Assembly (NCBI GenBank): GCA_017651565.1
Contig: JAGCCQ010000007.1
Location: 1-64,000 of the forward strand
Direction of reading: 5' to 3'
Length of the DNA stretch: 64,000 nt
Source: Bacilli bacterium
Lineage (GTDB): Bacteria > Bacillota_I > Bacilli_A > RFN20 > CAG-826
The translations under genes and the position numbers were made by a program. This document shows positions 25,136 through 35,073 of this stretch, piece after piece (the first letter of the stretch is position 1; the number at the start of each line of letters is the position of its first letter). The notes beneath the pieces were generated by a model. That model saw only the letters and a program-made list of their open reading frames with translations. It was not told the origin of the DNA and ran no database searches.

Positions 25136-27025
25136 ATGTCAAATAAAGAAACATTAGTTGAAGTAAGACAACTCGAAGTCCAGTTCTCTGTTAGAAATAG
25201 AATTTTAACTGCGATTAGAAAAATTGACCTTGATATCTATAAAGGTGAAACAATTGCAATCGTCGGTGAATCTGGCTCTGGTAAATCTGTTTTTACAAAA
25301 ACATTAACAGGTATGCTTGATGAAAACGGCCACGTTTCAGGTGGAAGCATTAAATATGAAGGCTATGATTTAGCTAAATTTAAAACAAATAATGATTGGT
25401 TAAAGATTCGTGGTAAAAGAATTGCTACAATTTTCCAAGACCCAATGACTTCATTAAACCCATTACGTAGAATTGGTAGTCAAATTACAGAAGTCATGTT
25501 ATTAAACGCTTCTAAAGTTAAGAAGATGTTTAATGAATATGTTTTAGAATCTCGTACTAATTGGAGAAACCTTATTACTGAGCGTCATAAGCGTAAAGAC
25601 GAATTATATGATGCTGTTAAAGCATTAATCAATAATCGTGATAAAGAAATCGATGATGTTTTAAGCGAGAACGCTAAAGACATTGGTAGTAAGTTACACG
25701 AAGCTGATAAAGAGTATAATGAAGCTCGCTTCGCTTTAGAAAAAGTTCAAAATAGTGAAATTGTTAAAGCTGATGGCGATGAAGAAAAAATCAAATCTAT
25801 TAAAGCTGCATATGCTCCTGAATTTGCAAACATTCAAAATAGATATGACGCTAAAGTAGCTGCAATCAATGAAGAAAGAATGGCTCTTCAACACGATAGT
25901 GACACTAAGATTGCAAACATTAAAGAAAAATATGGCAAGTCTATTAATGAAGCAAAAGCAGAAGCAATTGCTGGCGCTAAAAAATTAGACGAAGAATATA
26001 AACCAAAGATTCAAAAGGCTAAAGAGATCTATAAAGAAGACCAAAAGAAAGCAAAAATCAAAGTTCGTGAATATGTAAATCAACAAAAAGATATTTACAA
26101 AAAGAAAGTTGAAAGGATTCTTCAAACTGGTAAACCAGTTAAAGAATATAACAAGGAATGTAAGGATGCTTTGAAAAAGAAAATTGCTTCAATAAAAGCA
26201 AATGAAAAAGATCGTTATAAGAGAAAAGATCAAATTGCTCTAGCAAAGAATGAATATAAAGAAGCTCTTAAACAAAATAAGACTAAAAAAGATTTAGCTG
26301 AAGCAAAAAGAGAATATGAAACTTCTTTAAGATTCACAAAAGCTCAAGCTAAAGAAGAAGCAATTAGATTGTTGGCTAAAGTTGGTATCAAAAATCCTGA
26401 AAAGAGATACTATGACTACCCATTCCAATACTCTGGTGGTATGAGACAACGTGTTGTTATCGCTATTGCACTTGCATGTGCTCCTGACATTTTAATTTGT
26501 GATGAACCTACAACTGCATTAGACGTTACTATTCAAGCTCAAATCCTTGAATTAATTAAGGAATTAAAGAAAGAATATGGCTTAACAGTTATCTTCATTA
26601 CTCACGACTTAGGCGTTGTTGCTGAAATTGCTGATCGTGTTGCTGTTATGTATGCTGGTCAAATTATTGAGTATGGTACAGTTGATGATGTCTACTATAA
26701 CCCTGCTCACCCATACACATGGAGCTTATTATCATCTCTTCCACAATTAGGTGAAAAGGGTGAAACATTATATTCCATCACTGGTACTCCTCCATCATTA
26801 TTTGATGAAGTTAAAGGTGATGCATTCGCTCCTAGAAACCCATATGCTTTAGCAATCGACTTTGTTAAAGAACCACCTATGTTTAAGATTAGTGACACTC
26901 ACTATGCTAAAACATGGTTATTAGATCCTCGCGCTCCAAAAGTAGAACGCCCAGCAATCATCGGCGAAATCACCGCTCGTGTTGCTAAGATTTACGCACA
27001 AGGAGGAGACGAAGATGAAAAATAA
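25136..27025 (+). CDS. oppD: OppD-type ABC ATPase with large coiled-coil insertion
   Basis: 629 aa, nearly twice the usual OppD length. Walker A GESGSGKS is near residues 44-51 and the Q-loop [12 protein letters not shown] near 99-110. The normal helical domain is then interrupted from about 125 to 400 by a highly charged, Lys/Glu/Ala-rich coiled coil, before [16 protein letters not shown] (signature), [11 protein letters not shown] (Walker B) and FITHDLGVV (H-loop). The C-terminal oligopeptide-binding region with AHPYT is present. All catalytic motifs are intact, so ATP hydrolysis is expected; the insert could be a scaffold or gate. It overlaps the start of oppF (27015) by 11 bases, so translation is probably coupled. 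Confidence 0.88.
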   Translation: MSNKETLVEVRQLEVQFSVRNRILTAIRKIDLDIYKGETIAIVGESGSGKSVFTKTLTGMLDENGHVSGGSIKYEGYDLAKFKTNNDWLKIRGKRIATIFQDPMTSLNPLRRIGSQITEVMLLNASKVKKMFNEYVLESRTNWRNLITERHKRKDELYDAVKALINNRDKEIDDVLSENAKDIGSKLHEADKEYNEARFALEKVQNSEIVKADGDEEKIKSIKAAYAPEFANIQNRYDAKVAAINEERMALQHDSDTKIANIKEKYGKSINEAKAEAIAGAKKLDEEYKPKIQKAKEIYKEDQKKAKIKVREYVNQQKDIYKKKVERILQTGKPVKEYNKECKDALKKKIASIKANEKDRYKRKDQIALAKNEYKEALKQNKTKKDLAEAKREYETSLRFTKAQAKEEAIRLLAKVGIKNPEKRYYDYPFQYSGGMRQRVVIAIALACAPDILICDEPTTALDVTIQAQILELIKELKKEYGLTVIFITHDLGVVAEIADRVAVMYAGQIIEYGTVDDVYYNPAHPYTWSLLSSLPQLGEKGETLYSITGTPPSLFDEVKGDAFAPRNPYALAIDFVKEPPMFKISDTHYAKTWLLDPRAPKVERPAIIGEITARVAKIYAQGGDEDEK

Positions 27026-29582
27026 GTTATTGAATCAATATACTATTGCTCACTATACAACTGCTGATAGAGAATATATATTTAATAATTCAAAATTAGT
27101 TAACGGTTTTCCTCTTTACTATCCTGTTAAGAATAGTGTAGGAAAGAGACTCATTATTAGCTTTGTTGATGCCTATATTTGTGATTTAAACAAGAATAGA
27201 ATTGATGATGAAGTTGCTAGTTTTGATTTATTAGAACAAGACGTCTTTGATCCAAAAGATCCTATTGCTGCAACTAAAGTTAAATTTATTAAGGCTTTAT
27301 TCTCAGAAAATTATTTAGTCCAAGGCGGTGTCTATTTTAAAGGTAGATATTACACTAGTAAAATGACAGTTCCTAAGGCTAAGTTCCTTTTAAAGAGCTT
27401 TATCAATAGCTACTTCTATATTGAAGATGCTGACATGTTAAAAGAAAAGTTCTTTGAAGATGGTGATAAGATTCCATTCTGGCCAACTAAGTCACATAAT
27501 GACAGCAAGATTTTAATGTTCTCCGCTGTTAACGCAACTATTCAAAATAAGAATGCTCCAGACAGTATTGTCGGACCATATAACTTTGATATTTATGCTG
27601 GAGAGACACTGGACTTTAATGACCCTAATGATATCAATAGAATCGAAGTCATTCGTTCTTTAGTTGATAAAGACCGTATTGTTAAAGGATTCTATTATAA
27701 AGGTGTCTTATTACAAGACAGCTTATCTAATGAATTCAAAGAATATTTAATTAAAAACTTCATTAAGAAGAATTTCGTAGTGGAGCAAAAGCAACACTTA
27801 TTAACTTATGTTCCTAAAGATCCTGCATCTGGCTATCCAATGTTCTGGCCATGTTTTGATAAGGCTAGAAGACCAATTTGTGTTTCTGTTATTAACGCTT
27901 CTGCTTCATTCATTAAGAGTGAAAAATACACAAACTTCGATATTTATGATGATGAAGTATTTGATTTAATGAATGAAGAGTATCAAATCAAATTAAAAAT
28001 CATTCGTTCATTATTCTATAAACAAGGTGTTATTTCAGGTGCTTTATACTTTGACGGCTTACTTGTTAACTATAATGCATTTGATAAAAACAACATTGAA
28101 CACCGTAAGAGCAAAGTTGAGAAAACTTTAAAGATTTATATTACAAATAGTGAAGACTTCCTTAACATCAACAGTAGATTTACTACTGCTGATAGAGAAA
28201 GATTAATTCGTCTTTCTTCTTACTATGATGATTATTTCCCAAATAATCTCACTGAAGTCCCAACATATTTATTTGGATATGACCCAAAAGGTGATTCTAT
28301 TTTAAATATCGTTGACGCTAACTATATTGATGCTAATGGTGATTATGCTTTTAAAGAGAATATTAATTTTGAACTTAAGAAAGATGCAAAAATCACTAAT
28401 CGTGATGTAGCTAATCTTCTTTATGCTATCTATGATGAAACAACAAAAGTTAGAGGTGGTGTTTACTATAAAGGTAAAAACATCGCTAAAAACAATAATG
28501 CTTTAGCGGCTGAATTCTTAAAATTAATGCCTGAAATTATTTCTAACTATAGTGATGAATTTGCTGATCACAAGATGAATCCAGCTGATGTATTAACTTT
28601 AGATAGATATTCTAACTTACCACTTTTCTGGCCAACTAGTGACGCAGAAGGCAGAAGAGTACTTCTTTCAGTTGTTGATGCAGATATTTTCTTTAAAGTT
28701 GGACATGGTAACATCGTTAAAGCTGTTAACAACGCTACATTTGACATCTATGAAGGCGAAACATTCGGACTTGTTGGTGAATCTGGTTCAGGTAAAACAA
28801 CAATTTCTCGTGCTATCTTAGGTATTAATAAGCTCACTAAAGGTGCTATCTATTTTGGTGGTAAATTGATTTCATCAAAGATGAGCAAGAGTGAAACTTT
28901 AAAGACTAAGAAGAACATTCAAATGATCTTCCAAGATCCTGCAGCTAGCTTAAACGAAAGAGCTAATGTTGACTATATTATTTCTGAAGGTCCTATTAAC
29001 TTTAAGATGTTCAAGAGTAGAGAAGAACGTCTTGCTAAAGTTACATCCTTATTAAATAGTGTTGGTTTACTACCTGAACACTTATCAAGATACCCACACG
29101 AATTCTCTGGTGGTCAACGTCAAAGAATCGGTATTGCTAGAGCGTTAGCTATTGAACCATCTTTGGTTCTTGCTGATGAACCTATTTCCGCTCTTGATGT
29201 TTCTATTCGCGCTCAAGTTTTGAACTTATTAAAGAAGCTACAAAAGGATAAGGGTCTTACTTATTTATTCATCGCTCACGATTTATCAATTATTCGTTAC
29301 ATAAGTGATAGAATCGCAGTTATGCATAGTGGATTTATTGTTGAGTTAGGTGCTGCTGAAGAAATCTACACTCATCCATTGCATCCATATACTCGTTCTT
29401 TATTAACTGCTATTCCTCAACCTGATCCAAGAACTAAAGACAAACGTAAGAAAGTCCCTTATAATCAAGGGGATATAGTTTACGAAAAGTGCGTATGGAA
29501 GGAAATGAAACCTGGTCACTTTGTACTTGTTAACGATAAACTTGAAGAGGATATTAAAGAACGTATCAAAAAGATGAAATAA
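27015..29582 (+). CDS. oppF: OppF-type ABC ATPase with four degenerate N-terminal half-domain repeats
   Basis: 855 aa; the usual OppF has about 320. Only residues about 535-790 form a complete ATPase: GESGSGKTT (Walker A), [12 protein letters not shown] (Q-loop), [15 protein letters not shown] (signature), [10 protein letters not shown] (Walker B), IAHDLSII. Ahead of it are four degenerate copies of the N-terminal half of the same domain, at about 31-150, 154-270, 275-400 and 416-530. Each has an FWPxxD/PTYLFGYD-like entry, a FDIYxGE-like strand, and a GxxYFxGxL strand, but Walker A is lost (for example [16 protein letters not shown]). They may be a non-catalytic stack that binds OppD or the permeases. 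Start 27015 is set by a GGAGGAG site seven bases before it. Confidence 0.88.
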   Translation: MKNKLLNQYTIAHYTTADREYIFNNSKLVNGFPLYYPVKNSVGKRLIISFVDAYICDLNKNRIDDEVASFDLLEQDVFDPKDPIAATKVKFIKALFSENYLVQGGVYFKGRYYTSKMTVPKAKFLLKSFINSYFYIEDADMLKEKFFEDGDKIPFWPTKSHNDSKILMFSAVNATIQNKNAPDSIVGPYNFDIYAGETLDFNDPNDINRIEVIRSLVDKDRIVKGFYYKGVLLQDSLSNEFKEYLIKNFIKKNFVVEQKQHLLTYVPKDPASGYPMFWPCFDKARRPICVSVINASASFIKSEKYTNFDIYDDEVFDLMNEEYQIKLKIIRSLFYKQGVISGALYFDGLLVNYNAFDKNNIEHRKSKVEKTLKIYITNSEDFLNINSRFTTADRERLIRLSSYYDDYFPNNLTEVPTYLFGYDPKGDSILNIVDANYIDANGDYAFKENINFELKKDAKITNRDVANLLYAIYDETTKVRGGVYYKGKNIAKNNNALAAEFLKLMPEIISNYSDEFADHKMNPADVLTLDRYSNLPLFWPTSDAEGRRVLLSVVDADIFFKVGHGNIVKAVNNATFDIYEGETFGLVGESGSGKTTISRAILGINKLTKGAIYFGGKLISSKMSKSETLKTKKNIQMIFQDPAASLNERANVDYIISEGPINFKMFKSREERLAKVTSLLNSVGLLPEHLSRYPHEFSGGQRQRIGIARALAIEPSLVLADEPISALDVSIRAQVLNLLKKLQKDKGLTYLFIAHDLSIIRYISDRIAVMHSGFIVELGAAEEIYTHPLHPYTRSLLTAIPQPDPRTKDKRKKVPYNQGDIVYEKCVWKEMKPGHFVLVNDKLEEDIKERIKKMK

Positions 29583-29584
29583 AT

Positions 29585-29926
29585 ATGGAAAATCAAGTTA
29601 AGTTCTTCTCTAGATATAACTTATTCTACATGTTAGGTGTTGTGGGTATTCCAACAATAATTGGTGGTATATTAGCACTTATATTTAAGGATTTATTATA
29701 TCTAGAAGCAATGTATGTCATCATCGGTCTAATTGACTTAGTTATTATTACAGTAAGACTAAGAATTAGAGATGGACAAAACTATAAAAAATACAAATCG
29801 ATTAAAGAAGACAAAACTACAGATGACTATAAAAGATGGGTTTATTTCCAATACATAGTCGCGATTTCTGGGGCAATTGACTTAGTACTATCAGTTATAG
29901 TCTTTGCAATTAGTACTTCAATTTAA
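29585..29926 (+). CDS. Small membrane protein following oppF
   Basis: 113 aa with three likely helices (15-38, 41-60, 93-112) and a basic cytoplasmic loop (RLRIRDGQNYKKYKSIKED). It starts three bases after the oppF stop, with a weak ribosome site, so it is co-transcribed and perhaps translationally coupled. I do not recognise a family; a role as an accessory of the transporter is possible only by position. Confidence 0.6.
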   Translation: MENQVKFFSRYNLFYMLGVVGIPTIIGGILALIFKDLLYLEAMYVIIGLIDLVIITVRLRIRDGQNYKKYKSIKEDKTTDDYKRWVYFQYIVAISGAIDLVLSVIVFAISTSI

Positions 29927-29937
29927 GGAGGTTAGTT

Positions 29938-30288
29938 ATGAACAAATTTAAAATTATTAGATTAAGTATTGCAACAGTTTTAGTCGCTGGTGCAATTACT
30001 TTCGGAGTTCTCGGCGGGCAAAAAGTTTCCGCTACTGTTCAATATGCTAACGAAGTAAATGAATGTTCTGAAAAAATTGATAAATTAATGGTTAGTGATA
30101 CTACTTATGAATATAACAAACCAGGAACTGAGAACTATAACAAAGTTAAAGCTTGGGAAGAAGAGCGTAAATCTGCTGAAGAAAAATACAATGAGCATGA
30201 AAAGAATTTAGCTCTCTTTGCATCTTTAGGATTTGTGTGTATATTCGCACTTATCTATCTTGCAGTTGATTCTTTAAAAGTTAGATAG
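29938..30288 (+). CDS. Small membrane-anchored protein with extracellular coil
   Basis: 116 aa: an N-terminal helix (9-29), a charged outside segment of about 55 residues with helical heptads (AWEEERKSAEEKYNEHEKN), then a second helix (91-111) and a short basic tail. AGGAGG precedes the ATG, and the gene is the last of the transporter operon before a terminator. No family recognised. A periplasm-facing hairpin between two membrane segments might help position the lipoprotein, but this is only a guess from the arrangement. Confidence 0.55.
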   Translation: MNKFKIIRLSIATVLVAGAITFGVLGGQKVSATVQYANEVNECSEKIDKLMVSDTTYEYNKPGTENYNKVKAWEEERKSAEEKYNEHEKNLALFASLGFVCIFALIYLAVDSLKVR

Positions 30289-30304
30289 TTTTATAGAAAT
30301 AAAG

Positions 30305-30329
30305 ATTGCCGATTGGCAATTTTTATTTT
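30305..30329 (+). terminator. Terminator of the opp operon
   Basis: ATTGCC and GGCAAT arms, 4-base loop, TTTTATTTT tail. Confidence 0.9.
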
Positions 30330-30402
30330 GCTAAAATTTAAAACTATCTATATAAAACTTTTATGTTTTATAAATTTATTATGCTAAAGTATTACATATT
30401 AA

Positions 30403-31764
<1,362 letters not shown>

Positions 31765-31843
31765 TTTTAACCAAGTAACCTTTATTTTATAAATAAAAAT
31801 GGTATGATTGTAGTGTCTAAAGAAAGGCAGGGTTTTATTTCGT

Positions 31844-31948
31844 ATGAAATTTAAGAAAATTACTAATGAAATTACTAATGAAAAAACATTTGTTTTTACT
31901 ATGCCTTACATGATGCAAACTCCTTCTTATGCACGAATGTGCCTTTAA
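31844..31948 (+). CDS. Possible Met-rich leader peptide ahead of metG (34 aa)
   Basis: A short ORF between gdhA and metG with an AAAGG-type site about 17 bases upstream. It reads MKFKKITNEITNEKTF, then FTMPYMMQTPSYARMCL; five of 34 residues are Met, four of them in the last 15. A small hairpin (GCAC-GAAT-GTGC) overlaps its end. Its position just before the methionyl-tRNA synthetase gene suggests a leader whose translation could sense charged tRNA-Met, but no terminator or anti-terminator follows, so this stays speculative. Confidence 0.3.
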   Translation: MKFKKITNEITNEKTFVFTMPYMMQTPSYARMCL

Positions 31949-31997
31949 GTTTTAATTAGTTATTAAGATTTAAAAGATTTATTAAAAGGAGAATACT

Positions 31998-33596
31998 ATG
32001 TCAAACAAGAAAAGATTTTATATAACAACACCTATTTACTATCCAAGTGCAAAGTTACACATTGGACATGCATACACAACTACTTTATGTGATATTTACG
32101 CTAGAAACAAAAGACTCAGAGGTTATGAGTGTTACTTTTTAACTGGTGCAGATGAGCATGGTCAAAAAATTGAAAAGAACGCAAAAGCAGCAGGCAAAAC
32201 ACCTCAAGAATTCGTTGACGGTATCGTTGAAGGATTCCACAAATTATGGGATGTATTAGAGATTTCTAACGATGATTTCATTAGAACTACTCAAGATAGA
32301 CACGTTAAAGTCGTTCAAGATATCTTCTCTAAGATGTTAAAGAACGATGATATTTATCTCGGTGAATATGAAGGTTGGTACTGTAAGGAATGCGAAGCAT
32401 TCTGGACAGATACACAAGTCGGAGATGAACATCTCTGCCCTGACTGCAATAGACCAGTAGAAAAAGCAAAAGAAGAAAGCTATTTCTATAAAACAAATAA
32501 GTATTTAGATAAATTACTTAAGTTCTACGATGATAATCCAAAGTTCTTAACTCCAGTATCACGTAAGAACGAAATGATTAATACATTTATTAAACCAGGA
32601 TTAGAAGATTTATGTGTTTCTAGAACTTCATTCTCATGGGGTATTCAAATTAGAGAAAACCCAAAGCACGTTATCTATGTCTGGTTAGACGCACTTACTA
32701 ATTACATTACTGCATTAGGCTATGGTAGTGATAACGAAGAGAAATTCAAAAAGTTCTGGCAAGACCCTGATTGTGAAATTATTCACGTTATTGGTGCAGA
32801 TATCACTAGATTCCACGCTATTTACTGGCCAATGTTCTTAATGAGTTTAGGTTTAAGATTACCAGATAGAGAATTTGTTCATGGCTTATTAATGATGAGA
32901 GACTCTAAGATGAGTAAATCTAAAGGTAATGTTGTTGATCCATACCCATTAATTGAAAGATATGGTGTTGATGCAGTTAGATATTACTTAGCTAGAGAAA
33001 TCAATTTCGGTAGTGATGGTAGCTTCTCACCAGAACAATTTGTCGAAAGATGTAACTCAGATTTAGCTAACTCTTTAGGAAACTTATTAAATAGAACAGT
33101 TTCTATGATTATCAAATACTTCGATGGTGTAATCCCTGAATATAAAGGCAAGGTCACACCATTTGATGGAGAAATTGAATCATTCACTGAAACAGTTATC
33201 AAGAGCTATGAAGACTTAATGGATGATTTAAAAATTACTGATGCATTAGCAATAGTGAATGAATTATCCAATAGAGCTAATAAGTACATTGATGAAACAA
33301 CACCATGGGCATTAGCAAAAGATGAAGCTAAAAAAGACGAACTTGCTAGTGTTATGTACCATTTAGCTATGTCTATCTTTGTATGTGGTATGTTATTTAA
33401 ACCAGTACTTGTTAAATCAAGTGACAGAATCTTTGATCAATTAGGTATCGCTGAAAAAGATAGAAAATACGAAAACATCCATAACTATGGCGTATTAAGC
33501 GGTCTTAAAGTTGATAAGGGTGAGCAACTCTTCCCAAGATTAGATGCTGCAGTTGAAGTTCAATTCATCAAAGATTTAATGGGTGAAAATAAGTAG
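31998..33596 (+). CDS. metG: Methionyl-tRNA synthetase
   Basis: 532 aa. Class I signature YYPSAKLHIGHAY (HIGH at residues 21-24), zinc-knuckle cysteines CKECEAFW and CPDCNRP, and the loop KMSKSKGNVVDPYPLIERYG with KMSKS near 304. The anticodon-binding helix bundle follows (EQFVERCNSDLANSLGNLLN). It has no C-terminal tRNA-binding (Tbp111-like) domain that many Gram-positive enzymes have, so it ends at the anticodon domain. An AAAGGAG site precedes the start. The stop codon abuts the stop of the convergent regulator gene with no gap. Confidence 0.96.
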   Translation: MSNKKRFYITTPIYYPSAKLHIGHAYTTTLCDIYARNKRLRGYECYFLTGADEHGQKIEKNAKAAGKTPQEFVDGIVEGFHKLWDVLEISNDDFIRTTQDRHVKVVQDIFSKMLKNDDIYLGEYEGWYCKECEAFWTDTQVGDEHLCPDCNRPVEKAKEESYFYKTNKYLDKLLKFYDDNPKFLTPVSRKNEMINTFIKPGLEDLCVSRTSFSWGIQIRENPKHVIYVWLDALTNYITALGYGSDNEEKFKKFWQDPDCEIIHVIGADITRFHAIYWPMFLMSLGLRLPDREFVHGLLMMRDSKMSKSKGNVVDPYPLIERYGVDAVRYYLAREINFGSDGSFSPEQFVERCNSDLANSLGNLLNRTVSMIIKYFDGVIPEYKGKVTPFDGEIESFTETVIKSYEDLMDDLKITDALAIVNELSNRANKYIDETTPWALAKDEAKKDELASVMYHLAMSIFVCGMLFKPVLVKSSDRIFDQLGIAEKDRKYENIHNYGVLSGLKVDKGEQLFPRLDAAVEVQFIKDLMGENK

Positions 33597-34889
33597 TTAC
33601 TTATTAACTATCCAATAGCCAGTTTTCTTAGAACCTTTCCTAGTGATAAGGTTCTTTTCTTTTAATTCTTTAAGAATTGTTTGTACTGTTCTTCTGGTTT
33701 TGCCTATTTTATTCCCTATATCTTCTGCCTTAATGAATGGCTTTTGAGAAATTATAGAAAGAATTGCTTTATCAGGTGACAAGTATTTGTTCTTATCATT
33801 ATAGAAGAAGTATGTGAACTCTAATTCGTTCTTATTTTGTTTAATTAAATAAGGTTTAATTTCCTTCTTTGTTTCGAATAATATTTTATATCCAGAACCA
33901 TTTAAAGAAGCGTAGCCTTGGTAAGATAGTACCTTAGCTACTAAATTATTACTAATAATAGGTCGTACACGCGTGAAACCAAAATCTTCTGGCGAATATT
34001 CGTCTGGAAATTTTCCAGGGTTTATAACGCTTATTTTGTAAGGGGTTAAAGCAATTTTTATTTCGGTTGCATAGTTATAGTTTGCATGCATAAAAGCATT
34101 TACTACTATTTCATCAATTATTCTTGCTGGATAATCTTTGCCTTTAATATTGAACTTCGTATAGTACGTCTCTTTTAGATAAGGGAGCGCAAAATCTAAT
34201 AAAGATATAATATTTCCCTTTAAGAACTTTGATTCAACAAGTTTTGTAGAGCTTTCGTTGCTGAATGTATTTATTGTTATTGATAGTGGTAACTTTTTGC
34301 TAAATAAAAGAACGGCAGCCTTTGTAGCTTTATTGTTTTTGATTAGTTCCCAATCATTTAGACACTTTTTTAAAGAAAACTTCTTAGATTTTGGGGAATA
34401 TTTCTTTGCTTTGATTGAATACTCAAATACGTTTTTAACTAATTGCTCATCGATACCCTTTAAGCCATTTGGTATTTCTTCGTCCTCAATAAAATGAGGC
34501 TTATCGAAGAATTTGATCTCTCTCATAATTGATTCATAGTCTAAAGTTCTAATATCGTTATGTTCTTTAAGATAGTATTTAGATTTATAACAATATGGTT
34601 TATAAGCGCCTTCGAAAGATACTTTTAATACATTATTGTTTTGTTCTAAACGGGAGATTAAAGGATATACTTTTGGAACAATGCTGTTTTCAAAATCTTT
34701 AGATATTAACGAAATGGTCGATTCGTTGCATTTAGTCCCAACTACATCGCCGTTTGATTTAACACCGAAGAATAATGTGCCTTTGCTATGCTTGTTTAAA
34801 ACTCCCACAACAAAAGGAATGTATAGATCTGCCTTTTGATAATCTTCAAAATATAAAATTGATTCGTCGCTTTGTGGTAATTTATACAT
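33597..34889 (-). CDS. AlbA_2/HATPase-type transcriptional regulator (Schlafen-like)
   Basis: 430 aa. The N-terminal AlbA_2 domain is visible as VGVLNKHSKGTLFFGVKSNGDVVGT; a HATPase_c_4 region has IDEIVVNAFMHANYN and later VINPGKFPDEYSPEDF and NGSGYKILFE; the C-terminus is a winged helix (KAEDIGNKIGKTRRTVQTIL, ending GYWIVNK). This family is annotated as ATP-binding transcriptional regulators, mostly without known targets. Its tail resembles that of the Fic protein at 47383. The gene appears to be leaderless: on the minus strand TTCACA, 17 bases, TATGAT, six bases, then ATG. No ribosome site. Confidence 0.82.
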   Translation of the reverse strand: MYKLPQSDESILYFEDYQKADLYIPFVVGVLNKHSKGTLFFGVKSNGDVVGTKCNESTISLISKDFENSIVPKVYPLISRLEQNNNVLKVSFEGAYKPYCYKSKYYLKEHNDIRTLDYESIMREIKFFDKPHFIEDEEIPNGLKGIDEQLVKNVFEYSIKAKKYSPKSKKFSLKKCLNDWELIKNNKATKAAVLLFSKKLPLSITINTFSNESSTKLVESKFLKGNIISLLDFALPYLKETYYTKFNIKGKDYPARIIDEIVVNAFMHANYNYATEIKIALTPYKISVINPGKFPDEYSPEDFGFTRVRPIISNNLVAKVLSYQGYASLNGSGYKILFETKKEIKPYLIKQNKNELEFTYFFYNDKNKYLSPDKAILSIISQKPFIKAEDIGNKIGKTRRTVQTILKELKEKNLITRKGSKKTGYWIVNK

Positions 34890-34895
34890 ATTTGA

Positions 34896-34924
34896 ATCAT
34901 AACAACATAAGAAATTATTGTGAA
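34896..34924 (-). promoter_or_regulatory. Promoter giving a leaderless mRNA for the AlbA_2 regulator
   Basis: TTCACA (34919-34924 on the complement), 17-base spacer, TATGAT (34896-34901), then six bases to ATG 34889, so RNA should start at or next to the initiation codon. Confidence 0.7.
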
Positions 34925-35073
34925 GTAATTTTGAAAGCGTTTTTATTTAATGTGAAATATTGAATAATTCGAAAATCAATAAAAACTGTATTCTAGATAT
35001 CTGAAAAGCATATTTCAGACACAAAATTCTTTTTTCTTGTTTTTCAATTTGTGCGCGCATATTATAAGTCCGC

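Noticed and set aside
31765-31997. T-box or SAM riboswitch ahead of metG
   Set aside because: No T-box sequence (TGGNACCGCG-type), specifier loop or terminator, and no SAM-box motifs were seen in the leader.
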